Shown: one piece after another, positions 18,976 through 28,318 of the stretch
Layout: each line of letters opens with the position of its first letter
Position numbering within the stretch: the first letter of the stretch is position 1
NCBI RefSeq assembly: GCF_001294465.1
Contig: NZ_LGAA01000026.1
Coordinates: 1-64,000, forward strand
Direction: 5' to 3'
Length of the DNA stretch: 64,000 bases
Source of the DNA: Moellerella wisconsensis ATCC 35017
GTDB taxonomy: Bacteria > Pseudomonadota > Gammaproteobacteria > Enterobacterales > Enterobacteriaceae
Program-made: the position numbers and the translations under genes
The notes under the pieces: model-generated
Told to the model about the DNA's origin: nothing
The model's database searches: none
What the model saw: the letters and a program-made list of their open reading frames with translations, nothing else

Positions 18976-19434
18976 ATGGAATCAATAACTCGTACCCTGC
19001 AAACACCTAAAAATATTGCTCTTGTTGCTCATGATCACTGTAAACCTTCTCTATTAGCTTGGGTAAAACATAATCTAGAACAGCTATCTTCGCATAAATT
19101 ATTTGCAACAGGCACAACAGGAAATTTAATTAATCAACATACTGGACTGCAAGTTACTGGAATGATGAGTGGCCCAATGGGTGGCGATCAGCAAATCGGT
19201 GCGATGATTGCAGAACAGAAAATTGATATTCTAATTTTTTTCTGGGATCCTCTGAATGCCGTACCTCATGACCCTGATGTAAAAGCCCTTCTGCGTCTGG
19301 CTACTGTCTGGAATATCCCCGTAGCCACTAATGCTGCTACCGCTGACTTTATCATCACATCACCGTATTTTTCAGGCAGTATTGATATAACCATTCCTGA
19401 TTATGCACGTTACTTGACAGATAGAACTCAATAA
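18976..19434 (+). CDS. mgsA: Methylglyoxal synthase
   Basis: A 152-residue enzyme that converts dihydroxyacetone phosphate to methylglyoxal and phosphate, a bypass of lower glycolysis when phosphate is short. Active-site residues align with E. coli: H19 and D20 (VAHDHCK), D71 (GGDQQIG), H98 and D101 ([12 protein letters not shown]). Length equals the E. coli protein. An AGAGGATC ribosome site precedes the ATG. The upstream 220 bp are extremely AT-rich. gloC, elsewhere in this window, acts at the detoxification end of the same pathway. Confidence 0.97.
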   Translation: MESITRTLQTPKNIALVAHDHCKPSLLAWVKHNLEQLSSHKLFATGTTGNLINQHTGLQVTGMMSGPMGGDQQIGAMIAEQKIDILIFFWDPLNAVPHDPDVKALLRLATVWNIPVATNAATADFIITSPYFSGSIDITIPDYARYLTDRTQ

Positions 19435-19540
19435 AACTAGCCGTATATTGCTAATTTTACTACCGCAGCAGTGTATTCCATTCAATAATCTGTGTGTTCT
19501 ATTTAATAAATAGTGCACACAGTAGTCAATTTAATTGAAA

Positions 19541-21595
19541 CTAGGGTTTTCGCTGTTTAGCTGCACCTAAACTTACTAGTTCATCAACAAAAACAGATGG
19601 ATATTGCGGGTCAAACATTAACCACACCTGATGTTTTGTACGTGTTAGTGCCACATACAATAAACGACGTTCCTCTGCATCAACAAAACTTTCTGGTTGT
19701 GGTAATAATACCTGTTCGAGTGCTGATTCACGTGCTAGTGCAGGAAAACTCTCTTTATTCGAACTTAATCCTAAAATAATCACATACTCAGCTTGTTGGC
19801 CTTTAGCTGCATGAATGGTCATAAAATGGATATTTAATTTTGGCCAACGTGTCTCAGCTTTAGCTAAAATTTCAGGTTTAAGATGATGATAGCGCGCAAG
19901 CAGCAGGATCCGTTCATCATCTCTTACATACCCACTCATTTTATTTAATAACGCTTCTAATTGTTCTTCCGGCAGCAATACGATCGACTTTTTATTCCCC
20001 TTTGCCAAACTATTAAGGGGTTTATTTAACTGTGTAGGATTCTGTAGAATAAATTGGTTGGCAATATGTCCAATACGCTGATTAAAACGGTAGGTGGTGT
20101 CGAGCATGCATATTGCTCCCACACCAAAATATTGTTCAAACTTCTTAGTTAAATTCAATTCAGCCCCACTAAATCTATAAATAGCTTGCCAATCATCCCC
20201 CACAGCAAAGAGCGAACTTTGTTTATTTTGTTGGCGAAGAGTTTGTAATAACTTGGCTCTTAATGGTGATATATCCTGAAATTCATCGACTAAAATATGT
20301 TTCCACGGACTGATAAAGCGGCCTTTTTCGAGTAAATAAATGGCTTGATGGAGTAACCCCGAAAAATCGACAGCATTATCTGCTTTTAATGCAGCTTTCC
20401 AGGCTTTTAATAAGGGTGCCATAAGACGTATTTGCTTTTGAAACAATCCACTAATTTCGTCTTTCGCTTCTTCAATCATTGCCTTTTGACTGCCACCATG
20501 CATTCTCATCAAACCTAACCAGTTATCTAAACGACTGACTATGCGCTGGCTAATCAATGGATCTTGCCAAAAATTACCTTCTGGGATCTCCCAGCCTAAT
20601 TCTTCGGTAAGCCATTCTCGCCAGCCTTTAGCTTGTGCTTTTTTAGCGGCACATTGTGCCCGCCATTCATCGAGTAATAATTGATACTTTTTTTGTTGAT
20701 CCGTTTCTAATTCACTAATTGTAGGTGTTTTTTTTCCACATTCTCGAATTATATGCAGCGCCAATGCGTGAAATGTTTTAGCTTGAATATCTTGTTGGCC
20801 TAATCGTTCATTAATCCGTGAATTCATTTCGGTCGCCGCTTGACGCCCAAAAGCTAATAATAAAATTTGATCTGGCAATACCCGCTGACGAGATAATAAC
20901 CATCCCACCCGAGCGACTAGCACCGATGTTTTTCCGCTACCCGCTCCGGCCAATACAAGCACATTTTTTTCACCGTTAATTACAGCATGGCACTGGGACG
21001 TATTAAGCGGAGTAGTTTCAATTTTTTGAAAGAAATCAGCATATTTTTCTAATATCGAACAGCTCCATTGCTGATTTACTTGATGGCGTTTCTGCTCACC
21101 TTCATTTAGCCAAGATAAGCAATATAAATAATTTTCATAACATTGATTAAATTCAACCAATCGAGTTATTGGCAAAGGTAAAGCGGCAAATTTTTGTTCT
21201 ATCAATTGCTGAATACTGACTAAACTGGAGTGCTCTAGCCAACTATGTTGCTGTAATTTTTGCGTAATCGAATCCACCAGCGCTGACAGTACTACCGCGC
21301 TGATTTCACTCATTTCATTACTCCATAATTGCCATTTATTTTTTAAATAACAGTAAAAATGTTGTGTTTCTTTCCATTCTGTACCGTGTAAACGAACAAC
21401 TTGCTCATTGGGTAGCTCAAATTCCAACTCTCCCCAAACAAGACCCCGCTTACAATGTATATTCAACAACTGATTAAAAGGGATCAAATACTGATGTTTT
21501 TCACCACTGACCTCGATGCCTGCATTAAGTAATCGCACTTTATTATAAGGGTGCTGTGCCAAACGCTGTCCAAGTTGTGTTGATTTCAGTTCCAT
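19541..21595 (-). CDS. helD: DNA helicase IV
   Basis: A 684-residue UvrD/Rep superfamily 1 helicase, identical in length to E. coli HelD, unwinding DNA 3' to 5'. An HelD-type N-terminal region (residues 1-190) is followed by motif I AGAGSGKTSVLVAR, motif II HILVDEFQDIS, motif III AVGDDWQAIYRFSG, motif IV TTYRFN, motif V TIHAAKGQQAEYVII and motif VI VALTRTKH. The ATG at 21595 is chosen; a TTG 24 bp upstream is in frame but lacks a ribosome site and family support. It is divergent from yccS; yccF, present in this interval in E. coli, is missing. Confidence 0.96.
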   Translation of the reverse strand: MELKSTQLGQRLAQHPYNKVRLLNAGIEVSGEKHQYLIPFNQLLNIHCKRGLVWGELEFELPNEQVVRLHGTEWKETQHFYCYLKNKWQLWSNEMSEISAVVLSALVDSITQKLQQHSWLEHSSLVSIQQLIEQKFAALPLPITRLVEFNQCYENYLYCLSWLNEGEQKRHQVNQQWSCSILEKYADFFQKIETTPLNTSQCHAVINGEKNVLVLAGAGSGKTSVLVARVGWLLSRQRVLPDQILLLAFGRQAATEMNSRINERLGQQDIQAKTFHALALHIIRECGKKTPTISELETDQQKKYQLLLDEWRAQCAAKKAQAKGWREWLTEELGWEIPEGNFWQDPLISQRIVSRLDNWLGLMRMHGGSQKAMIEEAKDEISGLFQKQIRLMAPLLKAWKAALKADNAVDFSGLLHQAIYLLEKGRFISPWKHILVDEFQDISPLRAKLLQTLRQQNKQSSLFAVGDDWQAIYRFSGAELNLTKKFEQYFGVGAICMLDTTYRFNQRIGHIANQFILQNPTQLNKPLNSLAKGNKKSIVLLPEEQLEALLNKMSGYVRDDERILLLARYHHLKPEILAKAETRWPKLNIHFMTIHAAKGQQAEYVIILGLSSNKESFPALARESALEQVLLPQPESFVDAEERRLLYVALTRTKHQVWLMFDPQYPSVFVDELVSLGAAKQRKP

Positions 21596-21727
21596 TCGCG
21601 CTACACCGTATTTTATCAATTGAACAACGAAAATAACGACTGCTTGATTTCAGGTGGTTTTTTCTTACCGCTAAACACGCTATCCTATAAAAATTAGAGA
21701 CTTTTTGTCCCCTTTTAGAGGTACTCT

Positions 21728-23866
21728 GTGCTTACCCTGCTATCCGGCTATCGCCGCATTCTATATAACAGTCATTTTTTATATTATATCCGAATCCTAA
21801 TTGCACTTACAGGAACAACATTGGTTCCTTGGTTGTTAGGTCAAGAACCAAAAACGACGATCCCCTTAACCTTAGGGGTAGTTGCCGCGGCATTAACCGA
21901 CCTTGATGATCGCCTCACCGGGCGGCTTAAAAATTTAGCCATCACCTTGTTATGTTTTTTAATTGCCTCCGTTTCAATAGAGTTGCTATTTCCTTACCCT
22001 TGGTTGTTTTTATGCGGATTAGCACTATCTACCGGTGGTTTTATTATGCTGGGGGCTCTAGGGCAACGCTATGCCACTATTGCCTTTGGTGCATTATTAA
22101 TTGCCATTTATACCATGCTGGGTGCGCCTATCTTTGATACTTGGTATCAACAGCCAGTACTGTTACTTACGGGGGCTATTTGGTACAACCTGTTGACATT
22201 GATTGGGCATTTACTGTTTCCTGTCCGGCCGTTACAAGATATTTTAGCCCAGTGCTATCAACAGTTATCTTCGTTCTTAGATGCAAAAGCTAACTTATTT
22301 GACCCCGATATCGAAGAAGATCATCAGCAATCTATCTTTGACTTAACTATGGCTAATAGCACGTTAGTTAATACGATGAATCAGGCTAAATTGGTGTTAC
22401 TCAGTCGCTTAAAAGGGGACCGAGGACAACGAGGTACACGTCATACGTTACACTATTATTTTGTGGCACAAGATATTCATGAACGTGCAAGTTCTTCACA
22501 TATTCAATATAAAAATTTAAGCCATTCTTTCCGCCATAGTGATATTTTATTCCGATTTCAGCGTTTATTATCCATGCAAGCCCGCGCCTGCCAACAAGTT
22601 GCACAATCAATTTTGCTACGTACTCAGTATAGTCATAATTCGAGATTTGAGCGTTCATTCAATTATTTAGAAGCTTCATTACAGTTGCTTAAACAGCAAC
22701 ATCCGGCAAGCCATGAAATTAATGCCTTATATAATTTGCTAAAAAATCTTAAAGGGATCGATGTTCAATTAAAGGGACTGAGTCTAGAACAAGAACCTAA
22801 TGATCTTGAGAATAAAGATAATATTCAATTATCTGATGAATCATTATCAGGGTTTAGAGATATTATCGAGCGTTTCAAACGTCATTTAACACCTAAATCA
22901 GCCTTATTCCGTCACGCAGTTAGATTGTCTATACTGCTGTGCTTTGGCTATGCATTTATTCAATTATTTGATTTAAACCGCGGATATTGGATTTTATTGA
23001 CCAGCTTATTTGTCTGTCAGCCTAATTATAATGCAACCAAGCGGCGGTTAGCACTGAGGATTATCGGAACGCTAGCTGGCGTACTGATTGGCTTGCCTAT
23101 TCTGTATTTCGTTCCTTCTATTGAAGGTCAATTAGTCCTTATTGTTATCTCTGGCCTACTATTTTTTGTATTTCGAAATAGCCAATATGCTCAAGCCACA
23201 TTATTTATTACTTTATTAGTCCTATTTAGCTTCAATTTACTTGGTGAAGGCTTTGAAGTGGCATTACCACGGATTATCGACACATTAATTGGCTGTGGAA
23301 CAGCATGGCTTGCGGTGAGTTTTATCTGGCCTGATTGGAAATTTCGCCAACTACCTCAAGTCATTAACCGCACTATGGAAAATAACTGTCGTTATCTAGA
23401 TGCAATTTTAATCCAATATCATCAAGGCAAAGATAACCGCTTAGAATATCGAGTGGCTCGCAGAGATGCACATAATAGCGATGCTGAATTTGCTTCTGTG
23501 GTCTCTAATATGGCGACGGATCCTAAGTCTTATCACACTACACAAGAACAAGCTTTCCGTTTACTCTGTTTAAATCACACTTTACTAAGCTATATATCTG
23601 CGTTAGGGGCTCATAGAGAGAAAATTGAGAATACACAAATCTTATCTATTTTAAATGATACGGTTTGCTTTGTAGAGTCATCCCTTGCCGGCGATAGTAG
23701 CGTCATAGAAAAATCAGATAATCTAGCCCAAAGCTTAATTCAACGGATTGATCATTTTTCTGTGCACGATAATGACAAGGCGCTGCTTATTATGGAACAA
23801 ACACGGCTATTACTTGAATTATTACCTGAGATAAGTTCGTTAATTCAAAGTATTAAATCTCAATAG
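21728..23866 (+). CDS. yccS: YccS inner-membrane FUSC-family transporter-like protein
   Basis: A 712-residue protein of the YccS/YhfK family (FUSC superfamily, related to aromatic acid exporter AaeB). Two blocks of about five to six membrane helices (residues 20-160 and 390-530) flank cytoplasmic parts; the conserved helix turns LTDLDDRLTGRLKN and QPNYNATKRRLALRI are present. Substrate is unknown. It starts with GTG at 21728 behind AGAGGT. In E. coli the gene also lies beside sxy. Confidence 0.92.
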   Translation: MLTLLSGYRRILYNSHFLYYIRILIALTGTTLVPWLLGQEPKTTIPLTLGVVAAALTDLDDRLTGRLKNLAITLLCFLIASVSIELLFPYPWLFLCGLALSTGGFIMLGALGQRYATIAFGALLIAIYTMLGAPIFDTWYQQPVLLLTGAIWYNLLTLIGHLLFPVRPLQDILAQCYQQLSSFLDAKANLFDPDIEEDHQQSIFDLTMANSTLVNTMNQAKLVLLSRLKGDRGQRGTRHTLHYYFVAQDIHERASSSHIQYKNLSHSFRHSDILFRFQRLLSMQARACQQVAQSILLRTQYSHNSRFERSFNYLEASLQLLKQQHPASHEINALYNLLKNLKGIDVQLKGLSLEQEPNDLENKDNIQLSDESLSGFRDIIERFKRHLTPKSALFRHAVRLSILLCFGYAFIQLFDLNRGYWILLTSLFVCQPNYNATKRRLALRIIGTLAGVLIGLPILYFVPSIEGQLVLIVISGLLFFVFRNSQYAQATLFITLLVLFSFNLLGEGFEVALPRIIDTLIGCGTAWLAVSFIWPDWKFRQLPQVINRTMENNCRYLDAILIQYHQGKDNRLEYRVARRDAHNSDAEFASVVSNMATDPKSYHTTQEQAFRLLCLNHTLLSYISALGAHREKIENTQILSILNDTVCFVESSLAGDSSVIEKSDNLAQSLIQRIDHFSVHDNDKALLIMEQTRLLLELLPEISSLIQSIKSQ

Positions 23867-23990
23867 TCATAACTAATACACTACTGCAAAAGAATGTAAC
23901 TGTAATTAAGAGGGGAAAATAAGCAACTCCGCCGTATTTCCCCTCACTCCTATTAATTTTCTTGATTAATTGATTTATACTTATTACATA

Positions 23991-24608
23991 TTATTCTGAG
24001 CAACTACAATCAACGATATGATACCAGCGTATCAACTCTTGCTTCAAATCATGGGGCAAAACTGAACTATGATAACCCGCTATTGCACCCGCTAGTTCAA
24101 ACAGTAATTTAATCCCTAAACGATAATGATTATACTGTCTTAATTTCAGATAACAGGCTTTTGCGCCGATCAATTTTAACGCTTCAACGTGGTAAATCCC
24201 CACTTTACCTAGCGCTCTTTCTGACGCCATATTCATATTAGGTAAATCTTTTATACGCCCTTCAACTTTTTGTTTTAATAACTGTTCTTCCATGGCAGCT
24301 TGATAAGTAAGATCAACATAAAATAAAAATCGACTTTCATACTGCCAAACTTTATCTGGTATACAATAATATCTGAGCTCGAGAAGAACTCCTTTTTTCT
24401 TATAAATTAATTTTTTAAGTCCGATAGCTTCAAAGTGGTTTTGAGCAAATAAACACCCCCGTAAATAAAACTCGCCATCAATAACCAAACCAACAATGGC
24501 ATGATCAATAATCAAACAATAACCACCGAAGTGATTTTTTCTTTTCATTTCGCCATATTTACTAAATAAGCGCGCTAAATAGCGATATTTTTGTTCTGGT
24601 ATCATCAT
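23991..24608 (-). CDS. sxy: Sxy/TfoX competence and CRP-S regulator
   Basis: A 205-residue TfoX-family protein. In E. coli and Haemophilus, Sxy acts with CRP to switch on DNA-uptake genes at CRP-S promoters. The N-terminal domain has the GGYCLIIDHAIVGLVIDGEFYLRG pattern (residues 28-52); the C-terminal helix-hairpin-helix part reads LPNMNMASERALGKVGI, VEALKLIGAKACYLKLRQ and ELAGAIAGYH. It lies between yccS and sulA as in E. coli, convergent with yccS and divergent from sulA. Similarity to E. coli is moderate, as usual for this gene. Confidence 0.9.
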   Translation of the reverse strand: MMIPEQKYRYLARLFSKYGEMKRKNHFGGYCLIIDHAIVGLVIDGEFYLRGCLFAQNHFEAIGLKKLIYKKKGVLLELRYYCIPDKVWQYESRFLFYVDLTYQAAMEEQLLKQKVEGRIKDLPNMNMASERALGKVGIYHVEALKLIGAKACYLKLRQYNHYRLGIKLLFELAGAIAGYHSSVLPHDLKQELIRWYHIVDCSCSE

Positions 24609-24784
24609 TAGCTCAAATTCCTTTTTGAGATTAAATCCATGAGATTAATTCCCTACTAAAAGTTTAATTTTTTTATTTTTTACAATTAATTAGATCATTA
24701 TCACTTTGTGATACTTCACTAAAAGTTCTGTACAAATTGCCGTTATAAACATTGAAATTTGCGAAGCACTTCGTAAAAATAATC

Positions 24785-24813
24785 TTGATATTGTATAAAT
24801 ATACAGTTACTGT
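24785..24813 (+). promoter_or_regulatory. sulA promoter
   Basis: TTGATA at 24785-24790 and TACTGT at 24808-24813 are separated by 17 bp. Layout and -10 hexamer match the E. coli sulA promoter, with the LexA box overlapping the -10. Confidence 0.85.
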
Positions 24814-24825
24814 ACATGCATACAG
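24810..24825 (+). promoter_or_regulatory. LexA operator (SOS box) of sulA
   Basis: CTGTACATGCATACAG is a perfect CTGT-N8-ACAG site with flanking TA and TG of the extended consensus. It covers the -10 element, so LexA binding blocks RNA polymerase until DNA damage. Confidence 0.95.
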
Positions 24826-24846
24826 TGCATAATGGTGAGGTAGATT

Positions 24847-25368
24847 ATGAGCATCTATTCATGGAATGATACAATTGAATATTCTCTGAACACACATGTG
24901 AAAGGGTTAGTTCATCAACAAACACAAAAATCGTCCTTAACGGAAGGTATGATCAGTGAATTAGTCTATAATGATCAGCACCCGATTGTTGATTATCTTT
25001 TACTTCCTTTATTACGGCAATTTGGTGACCAGTCACGCTGGCTACTATGGTTAAGCCCTAATAAAAAATTAAGTAAAAAATGGCTAGCGCAATCCGGGCT
25101 CCCTTTACATAAAATTATGCAACTGAATCATATTGATTCAATTACAACCATCGATGCGATGGAAAAAGCATTAAATAGTGGAAATTACAGTATTGTTTTA
25201 GGTTGGTTGCCTGAACTCGAAGATCACGATTTTACGCGTCTAGAAAAAGCTGCGCTATTAGGGGGATCAATAGGACTAATTATGAGGCCTCAAATTATAA
25301 ATAATATCGTTAATCCCCGTTCTCGACAGCTAAATCTCTTAAAAATTCAGCCTAATTGTTATCATTAA
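24847..25368 (+). CDS. sulA: SulA, SOS-induced FtsZ inhibitor
   Basis: A 173-residue SulA-family protein (E. coli 169) that binds FtsZ and halts septation after DNA damage; it is normally degraded by Lon. The family core is seen in DQSRWLLWLSPNKKLSKKWL, SGLPLHKIMQL and YSIVLGWLPEL. The C-terminal tail ends in Tyr-His, like E. coli SulA, whose last residues are the Lon recognition tag. GGTGAGG lies just before the ATG. Expression is set by the LexA box at 24810. ompA follows on the same strand after 355 bp. Confidence 0.95.
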   Translation: MSIYSWNDTIEYSLNTHVKGLVHQQTQKSSLTEGMISELVYNDQHPIVDYLLLPLLRQFGDQSRWLLWLSPNKKLSKKWLAQSGLPLHKIMQLNHIDSITTIDAMEKALNSGNYSIVLGWLPELEDHDFTRLEKAALLGGSIGLIMRPQIINNIVNPRSRQLNLLKIQPNCYH

Positions 25369-25723
25369 GCTAGATTAAGAATTTTCTTACTAAATTTAAC
25401 ATTGAATATTAAATGGGTAAAATACATACTAAAAATCAATTTATATCAAAGAGATAAGCAACTAATTACAAAAGCAATATTCTCTTTTATCTCTATGATT
25501 TATCCATCAAATTTTATTTTTTTATCGCTATTTTTGCACTGTCTACTTGTATCTTTTCGAGTTCGTTGTAGACTTTAGCTTGTTAAGGTAGTGCCATTAT
25601 ATTTACTTTTGATGTTTTTTTTCACATAATGCACTGTAAAACTTAGCAAGTATTTTAAACCAATGGCTAATAATAAGGCTCATTGAAGCCATGCCAAAAT
25701 TGGATGATAACGAGGCGTAAAAA
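25369..25723 (+). promoter_or_regulatory. Long leader and promoter region of ompA
   Basis: No gene is visible. A GAGG ribosome site precedes the ompA ATG. Long ompA leaders in relatives stabilise the mRNA and are targets of the MicA sRNA; I could not place the promoter hexamers with confidence. Confidence 0.45.
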
Positions 25724-26794
25724 ATGAAAAAGACAGCTATCGCAGTAGCAGTGGCACTAGCGGCGTTTGCAACTGCAGCGCAAGCAGCTCCAAAAGACAA
25801 TACTTGGTATACCGGTGGTAAACTAGGTTGGTCACATTACGAAAACACTAAATTCACCCCTTCAGATTTCGATTCAGTAGGTAGCGGTAAAACTGACCGT
25901 GATCAACTGGGTGCGGGTGCATATGCTGGTTATCAGTATAACCCATACTTAGGTTTCGAACTGGGCTACGACTGGTTTGGTAAAATGAAATACAAAGGTT
26001 CAGATAACAGCGGTGATCTGAAATCTATGGGTGTTTCTCTGACTACCAAATTAAGCTATCCAGTAATGGAAGACTTAGACGTTTATACACGTCTGGGTGG
26101 TATGGTATGGCGTACAGATGTTAAAGCTAACCAAGGTGGCGAACGCTTTAAAGAAAACGATACTGGTGTTTCTCCAGTCTACGCTCTGGGTGTTGAATAC
26201 GCAATCACTCCAAACTGGGCAACTCGTCTGGATTACCAATGGGTAAGCCATATGGGTGATAAAGACAACCTGGGCGTTCGTCCAGATAACGGCATGCTGA
26301 GTGTTGGTCTGGCTTACCGCTTCAATCAAGAAGCAGCGCCAGTTGTAGCTCCAGCTCCAGTTGTTGAGCCAGCTCCAGTTGTTGAAAACAAACGTTTCAC
26401 ACTGCGTTCAGACGTTCTGTTTAACTTCAACAAAGCAACTCTGAAAACTGAAGGTCAATCAGCTCTGAACGAACTGTTCTCTGAACTGAGCAACATCGAC
26501 CCAACTCAAGGCCGTGTAGTTGTTATCGGTTATACTGACCGTATCGGTTCTCAAAACTACAACCTGCCTCTGTCACAAAAACGTGCTCAGTCAGTTGTAG
26601 ATTACCTGGTAGCTAAAGGCGTTCCAGTTTCTGCAATCTCTGCAGAAGGCCGTGGTAAAGAAGATCCAGTTACTGGCAACAAATGTGACGATGTTAAAGG
26701 CCGTGCAGCTCTGATAGAGTGTCTGGCTCCAGACCGTCGCGTAGAAATCGAAATCCAGGGTACAACTGAAGTTGTTACTCAACCAGGCGCTTAA
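25724..26794 (+). CDS. ompA: Outer membrane protein A
   Basis: A 356-residue porin-like structural protein (E. coli 346). A signal peptide ends AAQA at residue 21. An eight-stranded barrel covers about 22-200, closing with VGLAYRF. A Pro/Ala/Val hinge ([17 protein letters not shown]) leads to the periplasmic OmpA-like peptidoglycan-binding domain: [32 protein letters not shown] (peptidoglycan contacts Asp and Arg) and the disulphide pair in NKCDDVKG and [12 protein letters not shown]. Codon use is visibly biased to highly expressed codons. A strong terminator follows. Confidence 0.98.
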   Translation: MKKTAIAVAVALAAFATAAQAAPKDNTWYTGGKLGWSHYENTKFTPSDFDSVGSGKTDRDQLGAGAYAGYQYNPYLGFELGYDWFGKMKYKGSDNSGDLKSMGVSLTTKLSYPVMEDLDVYTRLGGMVWRTDVKANQGGERFKENDTGVSPVYALGVEYAITPNWATRLDYQWVSHMGDKDNLGVRPDNGMLSVGLAYRFNQEAAPVVAPAPVVEPAPVVENKRFTLRSDVLFNFNKATLKTEGQSALNELFSELSNIDPTQGRVVVIGYTDRIGSQNYNLPLSQKRAQSVVDYLVAKGVPVSAISAEGRGKEDPVTGNKCDDVKGRAALIECLAPDRRVEIEIQGTTEVVTQPGA

Positions 26795-26834
26795 TATTAA
26801 TTAAGTTGTTCTAGGTATATTTCGAAAGTATCTC

Positions 26835-26862
26835 AAAAAACCCCATGAAAATGGGGTTTTTT
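26835..26862 (+). terminator. Rho-independent terminator of ompA
   Basis: AAAAAACCCCA / TGGGGTTTTTT with a TGAAAA loop gives an 11-bp stem and U-tract 40 bp after ompA. The A-tract on the other side makes it potentially active for matP transcripts too. Confidence 0.95.
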
Positions 26863-26909
26863 ATTGGCGGCCATAAATAGTAGTAAAAATAGTTGTAAGA
26901 AAAGGAAAA

Positions 26910-27377
26910 TCACTCTCTATCGTTTTTAGATTCACCCAATATTTCCTGAAGATCATGCTTTAAGCTGCTCATTTTATTCTCATATTTCTCTTTATGCTCA
27001 GCATCTTCAATCAATTGAATAATAGTTTCTGACAGTGTATTACCGCGCCTAACCGCCAAATTAGATAAGCGTTGCCAAACTAAAAAATCTAGGTCAATCG
27101 ACTTTTTACGAGTATGGGGTTGCTCTGCATTAAAATGTCGTTTACGTCGGGCACGAATACTCTGTTTCATTCGATTATCGAGTTTTGGATCCATATGCTT
27201 AGCTATCCAGTGTAAAACCTCCACTGGGTTAGTTTCTAACTTTAATAAATCAGAGATAGCTTGTTCTTGAGCACTACGTTCGATATAACGGGTGATAGAT
27301 CCGCCTTCTCGTGCTTTCTTGACGAGGTAATCCCACTTCCAACCACATTCAAGGTTTTCAAGCTGTTGATATTTCAT
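26910..27377 (-). CDS. matP: MatP, Ter macrodomain organiser
   Basis: A 155-residue ribbon-helix-helix DNA-binding protein (E. coli 150) that binds matS sites and condenses the terminus region, interacting with ZapB and displacing MukBEF. The four-helix part ([26 protein letters not shown]) is followed by [12 protein letters not shown] and the ribbon [15 protein letters not shown], then helix [16 protein letters not shown] and a C-terminal coiled coil. The start at 27377 gives the invariant [10 protein letters not shown]; an upstream in-frame ATG at 27431 would add an odd tail. A matS-like sequence lies just upstream. Confidence 0.95.
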   Translation of the reverse strand: MKYQQLENLECGWKWDYLVKKAREGGSITRYIERSAQEQAISDLLKLETNPVEVLHWIAKHMDPKLDNRMKQSIRARRKRHFNAEQPHTRKKSIDLDFLVWQRLSNLAVRRGNTLSETIIQLIEDAEHKEKYENKMSSLKHDLQEILGESKNDRE

Positions 27378-27388
27378 TATTTTTCTCT

Positions 27389-27401
27389 GTGACAATGTAA
27401 C
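27389..27401 (-). promoter_or_regulatory. Candidate matS site in the matP leader
   Basis: On the minus strand this reads GTTACATTGTCAC, matching the palindromic matS consensus GTGACRNYGTCAC at 12 of 13 positions. It lies 11 bp upstream of the matP ATG, so MatP binding could affect its own expression. A single occurrence by chance is possible. Confidence 0.4.
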
Positions 27402-27668
27402 TTGTAGCCATATTAGCAATATTTGAAGCAAAAAAAAGGAATCTGAAGTAATTTTTCATTGTAGAAATAAAATAAGTCGAAATTATCCAGTTTAAATATC
27501 ATACTGAATCACACAATAAGATATAATTTCGTTTATAATCTATTTTCTCCCCTTCTAACAACGCTCTGTTATTTTTTACTCCATAGAAATATTCCGCGAA
27601 AAGAGATAACACCATCAACATAACTGTAGTAGAATTAGTCTTCATTCGTAACAAATATAATAAAATTA

Positions 27669-27842
27669 ATGCTAAATTTTGACCACATACTCCTTATTTA
27701 TGGTATTGGTGGAGTTATCTCCGCACTGATTACACTGCTTCTCACCAAAGATAGTTTTTTAATACGGCTATTAAGCGCCTTATTAATTGGCTTTTCTTGG
27801 CCTATGTCTCTTCCCGTAGTATTACTGTTTTCTTTATTCTAG
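27669..27842 (+). CDS. GhoT/OrtT-family small membrane toxin
   Basis: A 57-codon frame with the exact length of E. coli GhoT and OrtT. The C-terminal half, RLLSALLIGFSWPMSLPVVLLFSLF, is read here in parts: RLLSALLIGF, SWPMSLPV and LLFSLF. It nearly repeats the family signature R-LSA-L-G-WPMS-PVALLFSLF. Two hydrophobic segments (about 5-25 and 33-57) are separated by KDSFLIR. GhoT and OrtT damage the inner membrane, lowering proton-motive force and ATP and producing ghost cells or growth arrest. GhoT is controlled by the RNase antitoxin GhoS; no ghoS-like gene is seen beside it, so OrtT (an orphan) is the closer parallel. No strong ribosome site precedes the ATG, hinting at weak translation. 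It lies alone between matP and lonH. Confidence 0.85.
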   Translation: MLNFDHILLIYGIGGVISALITLLLTKDSFLIRLLSALLIGFSWPMSLPVVLLFSLF

Positions 27843-28318
27843 TCGCCGTCAGTTTGTACTGCATTCGATAAAAGATATCTCAAAAATGTGTTCAATAATT
27901 TAATAAAAATTAGATGCCAAATCATCGTGTTAAATCATGCGATATTATGCTAATTAATGCTGGCACTAATTTGATCTGGCGCTAATATATAGCCCAAATA
28001 CTAGAGCTAAAAAATACGAGAGAAAATTTTGATATACAGCTCCATAGTAAAGACTTCGGCAGAGTAAGAAACTTATATTAATAAGTTAGTTAGATGATTG
28101 AAAACTGCTACCATTGTCACCACTTGTACTATAGCGGGTATAAAAGCTTTGTCTGCGAACCAATAATATACTCAGCAGAATTGTTATTTTTCTATAGCTA
28201 TCAAAAATAATAAATAATATTTCTGCCAGCATGATAGGCTGTCGGGTTTCATCATGAAAGCACTGATGCCAATAGCGGGCTGTTATCTTCCACCTCATTG
28301 AAAGTAGACTAAATTATA
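27843..28318. other. AT-rich region upstream of lonH
   Basis: No confident gene is seen. A 70-codon minus-strand frame (28086-28298) with one hydrophobic stretch (IMLAEILFIIF) exists, but has no ribosome site or recognisable relative. The lonH promoter must lie here. Confidence 0.4.

Noticed and set aside
28086-28298. A 70-codon minus-strand frame upstream of lonH
   Set aside because: No ribosome site, no recognisable relatives, and it occupies the likely lonH promoter region.
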